Below, in pieces: positions 25,163 to 34,161 of a stretch of DNA of 60,997 bases (its first letter is position 1; each line of letters begins with the position of its first letter). A model generated the notes under the pieces. The model worked only from the letters and a program-made list of their open reading frames with translations. It was not told where the DNA came from and did no database searches. A program made the translations under genes and the position numbers. Location of the stretch: assembly GCA_017985935.1 (NCBI GenBank), contig JAGNWT010000006.1, positions 16,265 to 77,261 on the forward strand, read 5' to 3'. The DNA comes from Anaerolineales bacterium (lineage in GTDB: Bacteria > Chloroflexota > Anaerolineae > Anaerolineales > Villigracilaceae).

Positions 25163-26391
25163 ATCAGACTCACTACCCCGAAGGTGAAACATTTCGCCAG
25201 TCTTTAGTAAAACGATACCGCACAGCCAGGATCTGGCAGGCGTTGTTCCTATCTGCCATGGTCATTGCCATTCTCAGCCTCACCGCCCTGCTCTACAACG
25301 TGGTGGACGGCGCGGTGGGATATGTGGCCTTTGAATACAAAAAAGATCCGGCGCAGTTTTCCAACAAGCCTTTGGAAAGCCTGACCCAGCCTGAACTGCT
25401 TGACATCCTTAAAGCCAATTTGTCCAAGGGCGCGTACAACAAACTGGAAAAAGAAAAAGCGATGGAGACCCGTTCGAAGTCGGACCTGTACACCCTTGTC
25501 CTCGAACGCTTGATCCAGATCGACACCAAACAGACCTGGTCCATGACCGATTCGATCTTCCGTGCAGGCGAGGTCAAAGCTGAAGCCGCGGAAAAATATC
25601 CCGATGCCAAATTGGAATTTCGTTCGTGGCTGACGCCGGCGTTCCTGACCACACCCATGTCGTCCAGAGCAGAATTTGCCGGAGTACGCACCGCAATTCT
25701 TGGCTCGCTGTGGATGGTGGGCATTGCCATCCTGTTCGCCCTGCCGATCGGCACAGGCGCGGCCATCTATCTGCAGGAATATGCCAGCAAGAACCTACTC
25801 AACCGCATCATTCAAACCAACATCAATAACCTCGCGGGCGTGCCCAGCATTGTGTACGGCATGCTCGGGCTGGCGATCTTCGTCCGCGCGCTGGAGCCGC
25901 TTACCAGCGGCAGCCTGTTCGGCGTCACAGATTCGAACGGACGCACCATCCTCTCCGCCGGGCTGACGATGGGAATTCTGGTCCTGCCGCTGATCATCAT
26001 CAACGCTCAGGAAGCCATCAAAGCAGTGCCAGATTCGCTGAGACAAGCCGCTTTCGGAGTCGGCGCGACCCGCTGGCAAACGGTCTGGCATCATGTGCTG
26101 CCCAATGCCCTGCCGGGAATTCTCACCGGCAGCATTCTGGCTGTATCTCGCGCCATCGGCGAAACCGCCCCGCTGATCGTGGTGGGAGCCTCCACGTTCA
26201 TCAGCCTCGACCCGGATGGTCCCTTCTCGAAGTTCACAGCGCTGCCGATCCAGATCTACCAGTGGACCACCCGCGCTCAATCTGAATTTCATTCCATCGC
26301 CGCCAGCGCGATCATCATTCTGCTGATCTTGCTGCTCAGCTTGAATGCCGCCGCGATCCTGCTGCGTAATCGCGTACAAAGAAAGTACTAA
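25159..26391 (+). CDS. pstA: phosphate ABC transporter permease PstA1 with large extracytoplasmic insert
   Basis: A 410-residue PstA, over 100 residues longer than usual. The last 270 residues are a standard PstA (YLQEYASKNLLNRIIQTNIN, loop PDSLRQAAFGVGATRWQTVW, GETAPLIVVGA). Between the first TM helix (about 25-55) and the second lies an inserted soluble segment of about 120 residues, rich in Lys and Glu (KANLSKGAYNKLEKEKAMET). Placement after TM1 puts it outside the cytoplasm, near where PstS1 docks. It overlaps pstC1 by four bases. Confidence 0.93.
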   Translation: MNQTHYPEGETFRQSLVKRYRTARIWQALFLSAMVIAILSLTALLYNVVDGAVGYVAFEYKKDPAQFSNKPLESLTQPELLDILKANLSKGAYNKLEKEKAMETRSKSDLYTLVLERLIQIDTKQTWSMTDSIFRAGEVKAEAAEKYPDAKLEFRSWLTPAFLTTPMSSRAEFAGVRTAILGSLWMVGIAILFALPIGTGAAIYLQEYASKNLLNRIIQTNINNLAGVPSIVYGMLGLAIFVRALEPLTSGSLFGVTDSNGRTILSAGLTMGILVLPLIIINAQEAIKAVPDSLRQAAFGVGATRWQTVWHHVLPNALPGILTGSILAVSRAIGETAPLIVVGASTFISLDPDGPFSKFTALPIQIYQWTTRAQSEFHSIAASAIIILLILLLSLNAAAILLRNRVQRKY

Positions 26392-26405
26392 AACGGAAGT
26401 AACTC

Positions 26406-27194
26406 ATGAAAAACACTCAAACACCTGAAATCTCGATCGAAACAAAAGACCTCTCCATTTATTACGGAAGTTTCGCCGCCGTCAGCGGAGTTAACATGCA
26501 GCTTGAGAAGCAGAAGATCACCGCCATCATCGGACCGTCAGGCTGCGGAAAGTCCACTTTGCTGCGCGCCTTCAACCGCATGAACGATTTCGTGCCGAAC
26601 AGTTACGTCACCGGAGAAGTGCTTTTATACGGGCAAAACTTGTATGGCAACGATATCGATCCCGTGGAAGTGCGCCGCAAGATCGGGATGGTCTTTCAAA
26701 AACCAAACCCCTTCCCCAAATCGATCTACGAGAACATCACCTGGGGAGCCAAGATCAACGGCTACAAAGGCAGCATGGACGAGCTCGTGGAGCAGTCGCT
26801 GCGGGGCGCGGCTCTCTGGGATGAAGTAAAGGACAAGCTCAAGAAGAGCGCCTACGAACTCTCAGGCGGACAGCAGCAAAGGTTGTGCATCGCGCGCACC
26901 ATCGCCATCCAGCCCGATATCATATTGATGGATGAACCCGCTTCCGCGCTTGACCCGATCTCCACCCTTCGCATCGAAGAGTTGATGCAGGAACTCAAGA
27001 AGAACTACACCATCATCATTGTCACTCACAACATGCAGCAGGCAGCGCGCGTCTCTGATTACACAGCCATGATGATGCTCGACAGGGAAGGTTCGCGCTC
27101 GGGCACAGTCATTGAATTTTCCGAGACCAAACGCATCTTTACCAACCCCAAAGACAAACGCACCGAAGATTATGTAACGGGAAGGTTTGGGTAA
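26406..27194 (+). CDS. pstB: phosphate ABC transporter ATPase PstB1
   Basis: A 262-residue PstB with all canonical motifs: Walker [11 protein letters not shown]-loop VFQKPNPFP, signature LSGGQQQR, Walker [14 protein letters not shown], and H-loop [13 protein letters not shown]. It serves as the in-window reference for the two divergent PstB paralogues. Sits 14 bases behind pstA1. Confidence 0.96.
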   Translation: MKNTQTPEISIETKDLSIYYGSFAAVSGVNMQLEKQKITAIIGPSGCGKSTLLRAFNRMNDFVPNSYVTGEVLLYGQNLYGNDIDPVEVRRKIGMVFQKPNPFPKSIYENITWGAKINGYKGSMDELVEQSLRGAALWDEVKDKLKKSAYELSGGQQQRLCIARTIAIQPDIILMDEPASALDPISTLRIEELMQELKKNYTIIIVTHNMQQAARVSDYTAMMMLDREGSRSGTVIEFSETKRIFTNPKDKRTEDYVTGRFG

Positions 27195-27198
27195 CGCC

Positions 27199-27648
27199 AT
27201 GTCAAAACCAAGGGTATTATTTCTCTGCACCGGAAACTCAGCCCGCAGCCAGATGGCGGAAGGACTGCTGCGCGCTCTGGCGGGCGAACATTTTGAAGTG
27301 TTCAGCGCCGGCACAGAACCCAAGGGGATCGTTCTGCCCGAAGTTCAGCAGGTGCTGCAGGAAGTGGGCATAGACACCGCCGGGCAATGGTCCAAATCTG
27401 TGATGGAATACATGGGCAGGGTCAATTTCGGTCATGTCATCACTGTCTGCGCGGATGCGGAAGAGAACTGCCCGGCAGTCTTCCTCAACATGGGAATCCA
27501 CGAACATTGGCCTTTTGACGACCCAGCCGCCTTCGATGCAGCCCAACGGGTCGATTCCACCCGGCGCGTGCGTGACCAGATCGAACATCGTCTGCGCCTT
27601 TGGCTGGTCAATCTGGGTATTGAGCCGCATGAGTATCGTCAGATATAA
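27199..27648 (+). CDS. arsC: thioredoxin-type arsenate reductase inside the pst operon
   Basis: A 149-residue low-molecular-weight phosphatase-fold protein. The P-loop is CTGNSARS (Cys10), and a further pair, Cys84 and Cys91, lies in VITVCADAEENCP. This three-Cys pattern matches thioredoxin-coupled ArsC (10/82/89 in S. aureus) rather than a plain tyrosine phosphatase. It reduces arsenate to arsenite. I chose ATG 27199, five bases behind the pstB1 stop. Location between pstB1 and phoU suggests it deals with arsenate that enters through Pst. Confidence 0.88.
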   Translation: MSKPRVLFLCTGNSARSQMAEGLLRALAGEHFEVFSAGTEPKGIVLPEVQQVLQEVGIDTAGQWSKSVMEYMGRVNFGHVITVCADAEENCPAVFLNMGIHEHWPFDDPAAFDAAQRVDSTRRVRDQIEHRLRLWLVNLGIEPHEYRQI

Positions 27649-27689
27649 ATCTCGGTAGTAAAATAGAAAAAATATTCATCAGAGGCATA

Positions 27690-28370
27690 ATGATACGAAA
27701 AACTTTCGAACACGAAATTCAGCAGGTAAAAGATGAAGTGCTTTTGCTGGGCAGCATGGTGGAGAATGCCATCATTGCCTCGGTGGAGGTTCTCAAGAAG
27801 CGCGACATAAAAGGCGCGGAAAAGATCATCGTTGAGGACAAAGAGATCAACAAGAAGCGGTTCGCGATCGAAAACCAACTCATGATCCTCATTGCCACCC
27901 AGCAGCCGATGGCGCACGACCTGCGCCTGCTTGCCTCGACCATGGAGATCATTTCTGAATTGGAGCGCATGGGCGACTACGCCAAAGGCATTGCCAACAT
28001 CAACATCCGCATGGGCGAAGAACCCCTGCTCAAGCCGCTGATCGACATTCCGCGCATGGCGCAGATCGGCACAAGCATGCTGCACCGCGCGCTGACCGCC
28101 TTCGTTAAAGAGGATGTGGAAGCGGCGAAGTCCATCCCCGTTGAAGATGACGAAGTGGATGCGCTGTACAACCAGATCTACCGTGAGTTGATGATGTACA
28201 TCATCCAGGATCCCAAATCCATTGAGCGGGCGAATTGGCTGCTGTGGGTGGCGCACAACCTCGAGCGCGTCGCCGACCGTGTGACCAACATCTGCGAGCG
28301 CACGATCTTCATCGCCACCGGCGACATGGGCGAGATCAAATCCACTGACGACGAGTTTTGGAAAAAATAA
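27690..28370 (+). CDS. phoU: phosphate signalling protein PhoU
   Basis: A 226-residue all-helical PhoU with two repeats, each with a metal-binding E/DxxxD-type helix (MEIISELERMGDYAKGIANI and LLWVAHNLERVADRVTNICE). It links the Pst transporter to PhoR and represses the regulon when phosphate is plentiful. Last gene of the first pst unit, before a long perfect terminator. Confidence 0.95.
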   Translation: MIRKTFEHEIQQVKDEVLLLGSMVENAIIASVEVLKKRDIKGAEKIIVEDKEINKKRFAIENQLMILIATQQPMAHDLRLLASTMEIISELERMGDYAKGIANINIRMGEEPLLKPLIDIPRMAQIGTSMLHRALTAFVKEDVEAAKSIPVEDDEVDALYNQIYRELMMYIIQDPKSIERANWLLWVAHNLERVADRVTNICERTIFIATGDMGEIKSTDDEFWKK

Positions 28371-28375
28371 TTTCA

Positions 28376-28423
28376 CTTGAATCAAAAGAGGACACAGCTG
28401 CCTGTGTCCTCTTTTGATTCAAG
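28376..28423. terminator. bidirectional terminator between phoU and pstB2
   Basis: A perfect 22-bp stem (28376-28397 with 28402-28423) and a 4-base loop, with flanking A/T, between two convergent genes. Confidence 0.9.
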
Positions 28424-28434
28424 CCGGGTGACGA

Positions 28435-29196
28435 TCAACCCATTCTGCCGGTGATGTAAGCCTCGGTCAGTTCTTCCTTGGGTCTGGTGAACATTTGGGT
28501 GGTTGGCGCAAATTCCACCAATTCGCCGAGCCAGAACAAACCGGTGAAGTCAGAGACACGCGCCGCCTGCTGCATGTTGTGTGTGACAATGACGATGGTG
28601 TAATCTTGTTTTAATTCCGCGATCAATTCCTCAACCCGCAGGGTGGCAATGGGGTCCAGCGCAGATGTAGATTCATCCATGAGGATCACCTCCGGTTGAA
28701 CCGCGACCACGCGCGCAATGCACAATCTTTGCTGCTGACCAAGAGACAACCCCAACGCATCCATCTTCAGGTCGTCCTTGACCTCATCCCATAAAGCGGC
28801 GCGCTCCAGGCTGCTTTGCACCACTTCATCCAAATTCACATCCATGCCCATCACGCGCGGACCGAACGCCACATTATCGTAAATGGACTGCGGAAATGGG
28901 TTGGGTTTCTGGAAGACCATACCCACCCGTTGGCGCAGGTTGACCACATCCATCTTTGGGTCGTAAATATCTTCTCCCTTGAGCAGGATCTTCCCTTCCA
29001 GGCGGGTGCCGACAATGGTGTCGTTCATGCGGTTCAGGCAGCGCAAGAAAGTGGATTTGCCGCAGCCCGATGGACCGATCAAGGCTGTCACTTTTTTAGA
29101 CTGGATCTCAAGGTTAATGTTCGAGAGAGTCTTCTTGTTGATGTTGTAATAAAAGTCCACGTTGTGGACTGAGAATGCAGGCTGGTCTGTGTTCAT
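28435..29196 (-). CDS. pstB: divergent PstB2 ATPase (altered signature motif)
   Basis: A 253-residue PstB paralogue. Walker [11 protein letters not shown]-loop VFQKPNPFP, and H-loop [13 protein letters not shown] are normal. The signature reads LSLGQQQR instead of LSGGQQQR, and Walker B reads [11 protein letters not shown] instead of DEPTSALDP. It is divergent from the second pstS-pstC-pstA set, which carries another ATPase (PstB3) at its other end. It may pair with PstB3, or serve either transporter. Confidence 0.92.
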   Translation of the reverse strand: MNTDQPAFSVHNVDFYYNINKKTLSNINLEIQSKKVTALIGPSGCGKSTFLRCLNRMNDTIVGTRLEGKILLKGEDIYDPKMDVVNLRQRVGMVFQKPNPFPQSIYDNVAFGPRVMGMDVNLDEVVQSSLERAALWDEVKDDLKMDALGLSLGQQQRLCIARVVAVQPEVILMDESTSALDPIATLRVEELIAELKQDYTIVIVTHNMQQAARVSDFTGLFWLGELVEFAPTTQMFTRPKEELTEAYITGRMG

Positions 29197-29274
29197 GGAA
29201 TGATTTTATCAAAAAAGGCAGAAGGGGGCGGGTGCATTTCGAAACAGAATCAATGACCGGCAAGCATGAGGCGG

Positions 29275-29280
29275 TATAAT
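29275..29280 (+). promoter_or_regulatory. -10 TATAAT of pstS2, leaderless arrangement
   Basis: TATAAT lies 8 bases before the pstS2 ATG at 29289; no SD and no TTAAC half-sites are present. An ATGACC at about 16 bp upstream is a weak -35. So pstS2 appears not to be under the Pho box used by pstS1. Confidence 0.6.
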
Positions 29281-29288
29281 TCGCACCG

Positions 29289-30158
29289 ATGAAACGTTTT
29301 CTCACCCTCCTTCTTTCAGCATTCCTGATCGCTTCGTGCAGTTCCTCCGGTGAGACCACAACCTCCAATTCTCCCGCGAACTACATTGAGAACAAAGGCT
29401 CCGACACCATTGTCAATCTTGCTTTGGCATGGGCGGAAAAATATCAGACCGATCATCCGGATGTGCGCATCTCGGTGACTGGCGGCGGGTCCGGGACCGG
29501 TATCGCGGCCTTGGTCAACGGGACCGTGGACATTGCCAACGCGTCTCGCAAGATCAAGGATGAAGAAATTGCCGAGGCGCAAGCCAACGGCGTGGAACCA
29601 TTGGAGCATATCATCGCGCGCGATGCGATCGCGGTGGTGGTCAATCCGCAAAACCCTGTCAGCCAACTGACCCTGCAGCAGATCTCCGATATCTATAGCG
29701 GAAAATACACGAACTGGACCGAGGTTGGCGGTGAAGACCGCCCCATCGTGCGGCTTTCACGCGAGACCAACTCCGGCACCCATGTGTACTTTCTCGAAAC
29801 CGTTCTACGCCTTGGGAGCAAGGAAGACAAAACTCTCTTTTCAACCAATACATTGCTGCTGCCTTCATCGGAGGGCATCATCTCGGAAGTCCGCGATAAC
29901 CCGAACGCGATCGGTTATGACGGACTGGGCTATGTGCCCGATGACTTAAAGATGATCGCCATTGCGAAAGAGGAAGGCGGCGAGTACGTGCTGCCCTCGA
30001 TCGAAACCGTGAACGACAAGACCTATGCCATTGCGCGTGACCTTTACATGTACACCGATGGCGATCCAACCGGCGTGATCAAGGAATATCTCGACTGGAT
30101 CCTCTCTGCCGAAGCGCAGCAGATCGTGGCAGAGCTGGGGTTCGTGCCCGTGAAATAA
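29289..30158 (+). CDS. pstS: phosphate-binding lipoprotein PstS2
   Basis: A 289-residue PstS-type lipoprotein (LIASCSSSG, Cys17). Binding segments include GSDTIVNLALAWAEKY, GGGSGTGIAALVNGTVDIANAS and RETNSGTHVYF. It lacks the long spacer of PstS1. First gene of a second transporter set with pstC2, pstA2 and pstB3. Confidence 0.93.
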   Translation: MKRFLTLLLSAFLIASCSSSGETTTSNSPANYIENKGSDTIVNLALAWAEKYQTDHPDVRISVTGGGSGTGIAALVNGTVDIANASRKIKDEEIAEAQANGVEPLEHIIARDAIAVVVNPQNPVSQLTLQQISDIYSGKYTNWTEVGGEDRPIVRLSRETNSGTHVYFLETVLRLGSKEDKTLFSTNTLLLPSSEGIISEVRDNPNAIGYDGLGYVPDDLKMIAIAKEEGGEYVLPSIETVNDKTYAIARDLYMYTDGDPTGVIKEYLDWILSAEAQQIVAELGFVPVK

Positions 30159-30197
30159 AGTAAGGACATCGTACTTTCTTGTCCCTACAGGAGAAAC

Positions 30198-31094
30198 ATG
30201 GAAAAATCTTTATCGTGGCGTGAATTTATCATCACCAGATTAATTCAATCCTCTGGCTACTCGGCGGTCCTGTTCGTGGCGCTGATATTTTTCTTCCTCC
30301 TGCGCGAAGGACTGCCCGCGTTGGGAGAAGTGGAAATATCCACCCTGTTCAGCGCGCGCTGGTATCCCATTGAAGAATACTTCGGCGTGCTTCCGCTCAT
30401 TAGCGGCTCGTTGATCGTTACGCTTGGAGCCACCCTTGTGGCAGTCCCGTTCGGGATCGGCACTGCAGTATTTATCTCAGAGATCGCCCCGCGCTGGGTG
30501 CGTGAAATTCTAAAACCTTTTGTGGAATTGCTTGGCGGGCTTCCTTCAGTGGTGCTCGGCTTCCTTGGCATTCTCGTCGTCTCACCGTTTCTGCGGGTCT
30601 TTCTGGACCTGCCAACCGGTCTGACCGCTCTGACAGGTTCCCTGCTCTTGGGCGGCATCGCCGTCCCCACGGTCGTGTCTGTTGCAGAAGATGCGCTGGA
30701 CTCCGTTCCGCGTGCGTACCGTGAAGGCGCCTGGGCTTTGGGCGCAACCCGCTGGCAGACCATCTGGCGTGTAACGCTTCCAGCGGCCAAATCCGGCGTG
30801 CTGACGGCGGTGATGCTGGGAGTGGGGCGCGCCATCGGCGAGACCATGACCGTCATGATGGTCACAGGCAACGCGCCAGTGCTTGCCACGGGGCTGGGCA
30901 GCCTGTTCTCCCCTGTCCGCACCATGACAGCCACCATTGCCGCTGAGATGGGGGAAGTGGCGAACGGCAGTGTGCATTATCACACCTTGTTCTTCATCGG
31001 CATGGTCCTGTTCCTGATCTCATTTATTGTGAACATCATTGCATCCTCGGTGGTCTTCCGGGCCAAGAAGCGGGCAGAGAGGATCCTGTCATGA
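30198..31094 (+). CDS. pstC: phosphate ABC transporter permease PstC2
   Basis: A 298-residue six-TM permease: WYPIEEYFGVLPLISGSL, loop PRAYREGAWALGATRWQTIW, GETMTVMMVTGNAP. SD AGGAG precedes the ATG. It overlaps pstA2 by four bases (ATGA). Confidence 0.94.
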   Translation: MEKSLSWREFIITRLIQSSGYSAVLFVALIFFFLLREGLPALGEVEISTLFSARWYPIEEYFGVLPLISGSLIVTLGATLVAVPFGIGTAVFISEIAPRWVREILKPFVELLGGLPSVVLGFLGILVVSPFLRVFLDLPTGLTALTGSLLLGGIAVPTVVSVAEDALDSVPRAYREGAWALGATRWQTIWRVTLPAAKSGVLTAVMLGVGRAIGETMTVMMVTGNAPVLATGLGSLFSPVRTMTATIAAEMGEVANGSVHYHTLFFIGMVLFLISFIVNIIASSVVFRAKKRAERILS

Positions 31095-31954
31095 CAAAGT
31101 TCCTCGCCCGCAATCGTCACACCGTTCAGCGGATCGGATATGGCGTCATCACCCTTATGGCTGTGATGACCGTCATCCCCATCGTTGGCACGGTGGTCTT
31201 TATTCTGTACCAGGGTGGATCGGCCATCTCTTTTGAGTTTCTCACGGGCTTTCCGCACGACGGCATGCGCGCCGGCGGAATCCTGCCTGCCATCATCGGC
31301 ACACTTTATCTGACCATCGGCACGGCTGTGTTTTCGGTTCCGCTCGGGATCGCGGCCGCGATCTATCTCTCGGAATACGCCAAAGATAATCAACTGACCC
31401 GCATGATCCGCCTGGCCATCATCAACCTGGCTGGCATTCCTTCTGTGGTGTATGGATTGTTCGGGCTTGGTTTGTTCGTGCTCTTTTTGAAATTCGGCAC
31501 ATCCATCCTCGCGGCATCACTCACTCTTTCCATCATGACCCTTCCGGTCATCATCAGCACCTCAGAGGAGGCGCTGCGCGCCGTGCCGCAAGCCTTTCGC
31601 ACGGTGAGTATCTCCCTTGGCGCAACCCGCTGGCAGACCATCAGCCGCATCATTTTGAAGGAAGCGCTCCCGGGCATCCTGACCGGGGTCATCCTTGGGC
31701 TGGAGCGCGCCGCAGGAGAGACCGCGCCCATTTTGTTCACCGGCGCCGCCTTCTTCCTGCCGCGGCTTCCGCAAACTCCCTTCGATGCCACCATGGCTCT
31801 ACCCTATCACCTCTTCGTCATCTCCACCCAGGTGCCCGAAATGCCGATCCAGATCCAATATGGAACGGCGCTCGTCCTGCTCGTTTTTGTCCTGACCATG
31901 AACGTGATCGCAACCGTCATCCGCTCGCGGGCGAGAGCAAAAAGACAGTGGTAA
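31091..31954 (+). CDS. pstA: phosphate ABC transporter permease PstA2
   Basis: A 287-residue PstA of normal length without the insert seen in PstA1: six TM helices, EYAKDNQLTRMIRLAIINLA, loop PQAFRTVSISLGATRWQTIS, and GETAPILFTGAAFF. Confidence 0.94.
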   Translation: MTKFLARNRHTVQRIGYGVITLMAVMTVIPIVGTVVFILYQGGSAISFEFLTGFPHDGMRAGGILPAIIGTLYLTIGTAVFSVPLGIAAAIYLSEYAKDNQLTRMIRLAIINLAGIPSVVYGLFGLGLFVLFLKFGTSILAASLTLSIMTLPVIISTSEEALRAVPQAFRTVSISLGATRWQTISRIILKEALPGILTGVILGLERAAGETAPILFTGAAFFLPRLPQTPFDATMALPYHLFVISTQVPEMPIQIQYGTALVLLVFVLTMNVIATVIRSRARAKRQW

Positions 31955-31980
31955 AAATCAATGCGAATCGAAAATCTTAA

Positions 31981-32736
31981 ATGAACAAGATCATTATTGA
32001 AAACCTATCTCTTCAATATTCCGACGGAACAGAATCCCTGCGGGATGTGAGCATGGGCATCCGCAAAAACGCGGTGACCGTGCTCTTCGGCCCGGCAGGC
32101 GGCGGGAAGTCCACCTTGCTGCGCTGTCTCAATCGCCTGAACGACCTGACCGAAGTGAAGGCCAGCTCCGGGCGGATCCTGATCGACGGTGAAAACATCC
32201 TCGACCCCAAGGTCGATGTCATCGCCCTGCGGCGCAAGGTGGGCATGGTCTTTGCCCGCCCTGTTCCCCTGCCAATGAGCATCCGCGAGAACCTGACCTA
32301 CGCTCTTGAGCTCGCGGGCGAAAAACGAAAATCAAAATTAGACGAAGCAGTTGAACGAAGCCTGAAACTCTCTGCCATTTGGGACGAAGTGAAAAATCGT
32401 TTGAACGACCCTGCCATCGCGTTATCCGGCGGACAGCAGCAGCGCGTCTGCCTGGCACGTGTGCTGGCGCTTCAACCTGAGATCGTTTTGTTAGATGAGC
32501 CCACGTCGGGGCTTGACCCCATCTCCACTGGCAAGGTGGAAGCGGCGCTCGATGAACTAAAGAAGGAATACACCATCATCCTTGTGCCGCACTCCGTGCA
32601 GCAAGCCGCGCGCACCGCCGACTACTCCGCGTTCTTTCTGACCGGCGAACTGGTGGAGTACGGAGAAGGAAAATCCTTCTTCACGAACCCCAAGAAAAAG
32701 AAAACCGAAGATTACATCATGGGCAGGTTCGGATAA
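31981..32736 (+). CDS. pstB: divergent PstB3 ATPase lacking the Q-loop glutamine
   Basis: A 251-residue PstB-like ATPase. Signature LSGGQQQR and Walker B LLDEPTSGLDP are normal. The Q-loop reads VFARPVPLP, where PstB1 and PstB2 have VFQKPNPFP, so the Gln that coordinates Mg2+ and water and couples to the permease is Ala. Walker A is GPAGGGKST and the H-loop is VPHSVQQAARTAD (His kept). It is the last gene of the second pst set, 26 bases behind pstA2. Confidence 0.92.
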   Translation: MNKIIIENLSLQYSDGTESLRDVSMGIRKNAVTVLFGPAGGGKSTLLRCLNRLNDLTEVKASSGRILIDGENILDPKVDVIALRRKVGMVFARPVPLPMSIRENLTYALELAGEKRKSKLDEAVERSLKLSAIWDEVKNRLNDPAIALSGGQQQRVCLARVLALQPEIVLLDEPTSGLDPISTGKVEAALDELKKEYTIILVPHSVQQAARTADYSAFFLTGELVEYGEGKSFFTNPKKKKTEDYIMGRFG

Positions 32737-32768
32737 AAAAAGTGCGGACATAAGTCCGCACTTTTTTT
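32735..32768. terminator. bidirectional terminator between pstB3 and pncB
   Basis: A perfect 15-bp stem (32735-32749 with 32754-32768), A-rich 5' and T-rich 3', between convergent genes. Confidence 0.9.
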
Positions 32769-32769
32769 A

Positions 32770-34116
32770 TCACCAAACTCTTTGTAAATTGGAGTTATCG
32801 CGCGGCCTGCGCCCCACCTTGGGCATATCGAGCCACTCGCCGTGGATCCTTACCCGCACCACATCCGCAGTAAAGTCTGAAGCGGTCAGACCGTTATTAC
32901 TGAACAGGTATGATCCCACAGCGTAAATATCCGCCGGGACGCCCAGCTTTTCGAATCGGCGGATCTTCTCAGGGTTGAATCCGCCGGAGACGACGATCTT
33001 CACACTGTGACAAAATTCCCGCGCCGCATCTTTCCAAACCTCGGGCAGGCTCCAGTTTTCTGAAGCAGAATCCAATGCCTGGCGGATGTTGAACACCAGC
33101 CGCGGATTCACCCCGAGGTCGAGGTTCGGGTCACCGAGCGGCAGGACAGATACATCGCGCAGGGTTCCGCTTGTATCCAACCGCACGCCGTACAGTTTAT
33201 ATTTCTCCGCTTCTTCTTTTCTGCCCGCATCCATCAACTCACGATATTTGGCGAACATGGCATTTAACACGCGCAGAGAGTCGCGCACGGAATCGTTGTT
33301 GAAGTCCACCAGCGCAATGCGCGGAATGTTCGCGGGCAAAATGCGCGAGAACTCCATCATGGCTTCGGCAGTATCACCGAGGAAGGATGCGATGGCGGCA
33401 TGCGCAACTGTCCCGCCGCCCGCGCCGCCCCACCAATCTCCCTGCGCATCGGTCGAGACGAAAGGTCCCAACTGCTGGGAGTGGTCCATGTTGAATCTCT
33501 GCACGGCAATGTTGTAGGCGTAACCATCCGAAGCCTGGACCTCATGCAGGTCAAAGCGGGCGGGGAAGAACAACACAGGTTTTCCGCGCGCGGCGGTCAG
33601 GGTTTCGTACACGTTGGTGGAAACGCGGCTGGAACGGGTGAGGATGCCGAGGGTCGGTGTTTCAAGCAGCGCAAAATCACGATATCTCCCGCGCACACGG
33701 ATCACCGGCAGAACATTCATCGGGTTGCCGTCAGGAGACTCGGTCACATCCCCATCCTGCACGGCCCACACTTCCAGTTTGTCTGCGGTTTCCACAAAGC
33801 TGTCGTTCTCCCAATAACCGGTGCAGTGACGGAGCATCTCCAAAGACTTGTCTACGCCCACAATGACCGTCTTGCCCAGGCGGCGCGTGAACCATTGCAT
33901 CTCCACTTCAATATCGCCCACTGCAATATCCTCCGGCGAAATTCCGGCAGGCAGGTTATGGTAATTGCCTGAATAGTTGTACCCCTCTTTGGATAATGCG
34001 CTCAACATGCGGTTGATGTTCTCGAAATATTTATCCGAGTACCAGCCGCGGCGCATGCGTTCGATATCTAACTTAAAGGTTTCATTGGTCAGTCGTTTGC
34101 CATCAAATATGGACAT
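32770..34116 (-). CDS. pncB: nicotinate phosphoribosyltransferase
   Basis: A 448-residue NAPRTase-family protein: MSIFDGKRLTNETFKLD, TRSSRVSTNVYETL, DLHEVQASDGYAY, GDWWGGAGGGTVAHAAIASF, VDFNND, and the phosphate-binding IVVSGGFNPEKIRRF. It makes nicotinate mononucleotide from nicotinate and PRPP. I start it at ATG 34116; a TTG nine codons earlier has no SD. It follows the nicotinamidase gene, giving the two-step deamidating NAD salvage route. Confidence 0.88.
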   Translation of the reverse strand: MSIFDGKRLTNETFKLDIERMRRGWYSDKYFENINRMLSALSKEGYNYSGNYHNLPAGISPEDIAVGDIEVEMQWFTRRLGKTVIVGVDKSLEMLRHCTGYWENDSFVETADKLEVWAVQDGDVTESPDGNPMNVLPVIRVRGRYRDFALLETPTLGILTRSSRVSTNVYETLTAARGKPVLFFPARFDLHEVQASDGYAYNIAVQRFNMDHSQQLGPFVSTDAQGDWWGGAGGGTVAHAAIASFLGDTAEAMMEFSRILPANIPRIALVDFNNDSVRDSLRVLNAMFAKYRELMDAGRKEEAEKYKLYGVRLDTSGTLRDVSVLPLGDPNLDLGVNPRLVFNIRQALDSASENWSLPEVWKDAAREFCHSVKIVVSGGFNPEKIRRFEKLGVPADIYAVGSYLFSNNGLTASDFTADVVRVRIHGEWLDMPKVGRRPRDNSNLQRVW

Positions 34117-34161
34117 ATTTTTCTCAATTCGTTTATCGATCAAGGAGGAACGGATATTGCT

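Noticed and set aside
27199..27648. Low-molecular-weight protein tyrosine phosphatase
   Set aside because: The second and third cysteines (84, 91) match arsenate reductase and not the phosphatase.
28376..28423. The 22-bp perfect stem as a mobile element end or regulator site
   Set aside because: It sits between two convergent genes with flanking A/T and is explained as a bidirectional terminator.
29200..29288. Search for a Pho box before pstS2/pstB2
   Set aside because: No TTAAC-like half-sites at 11-bp steps were found; only a sigma-A-type -10 is visible.
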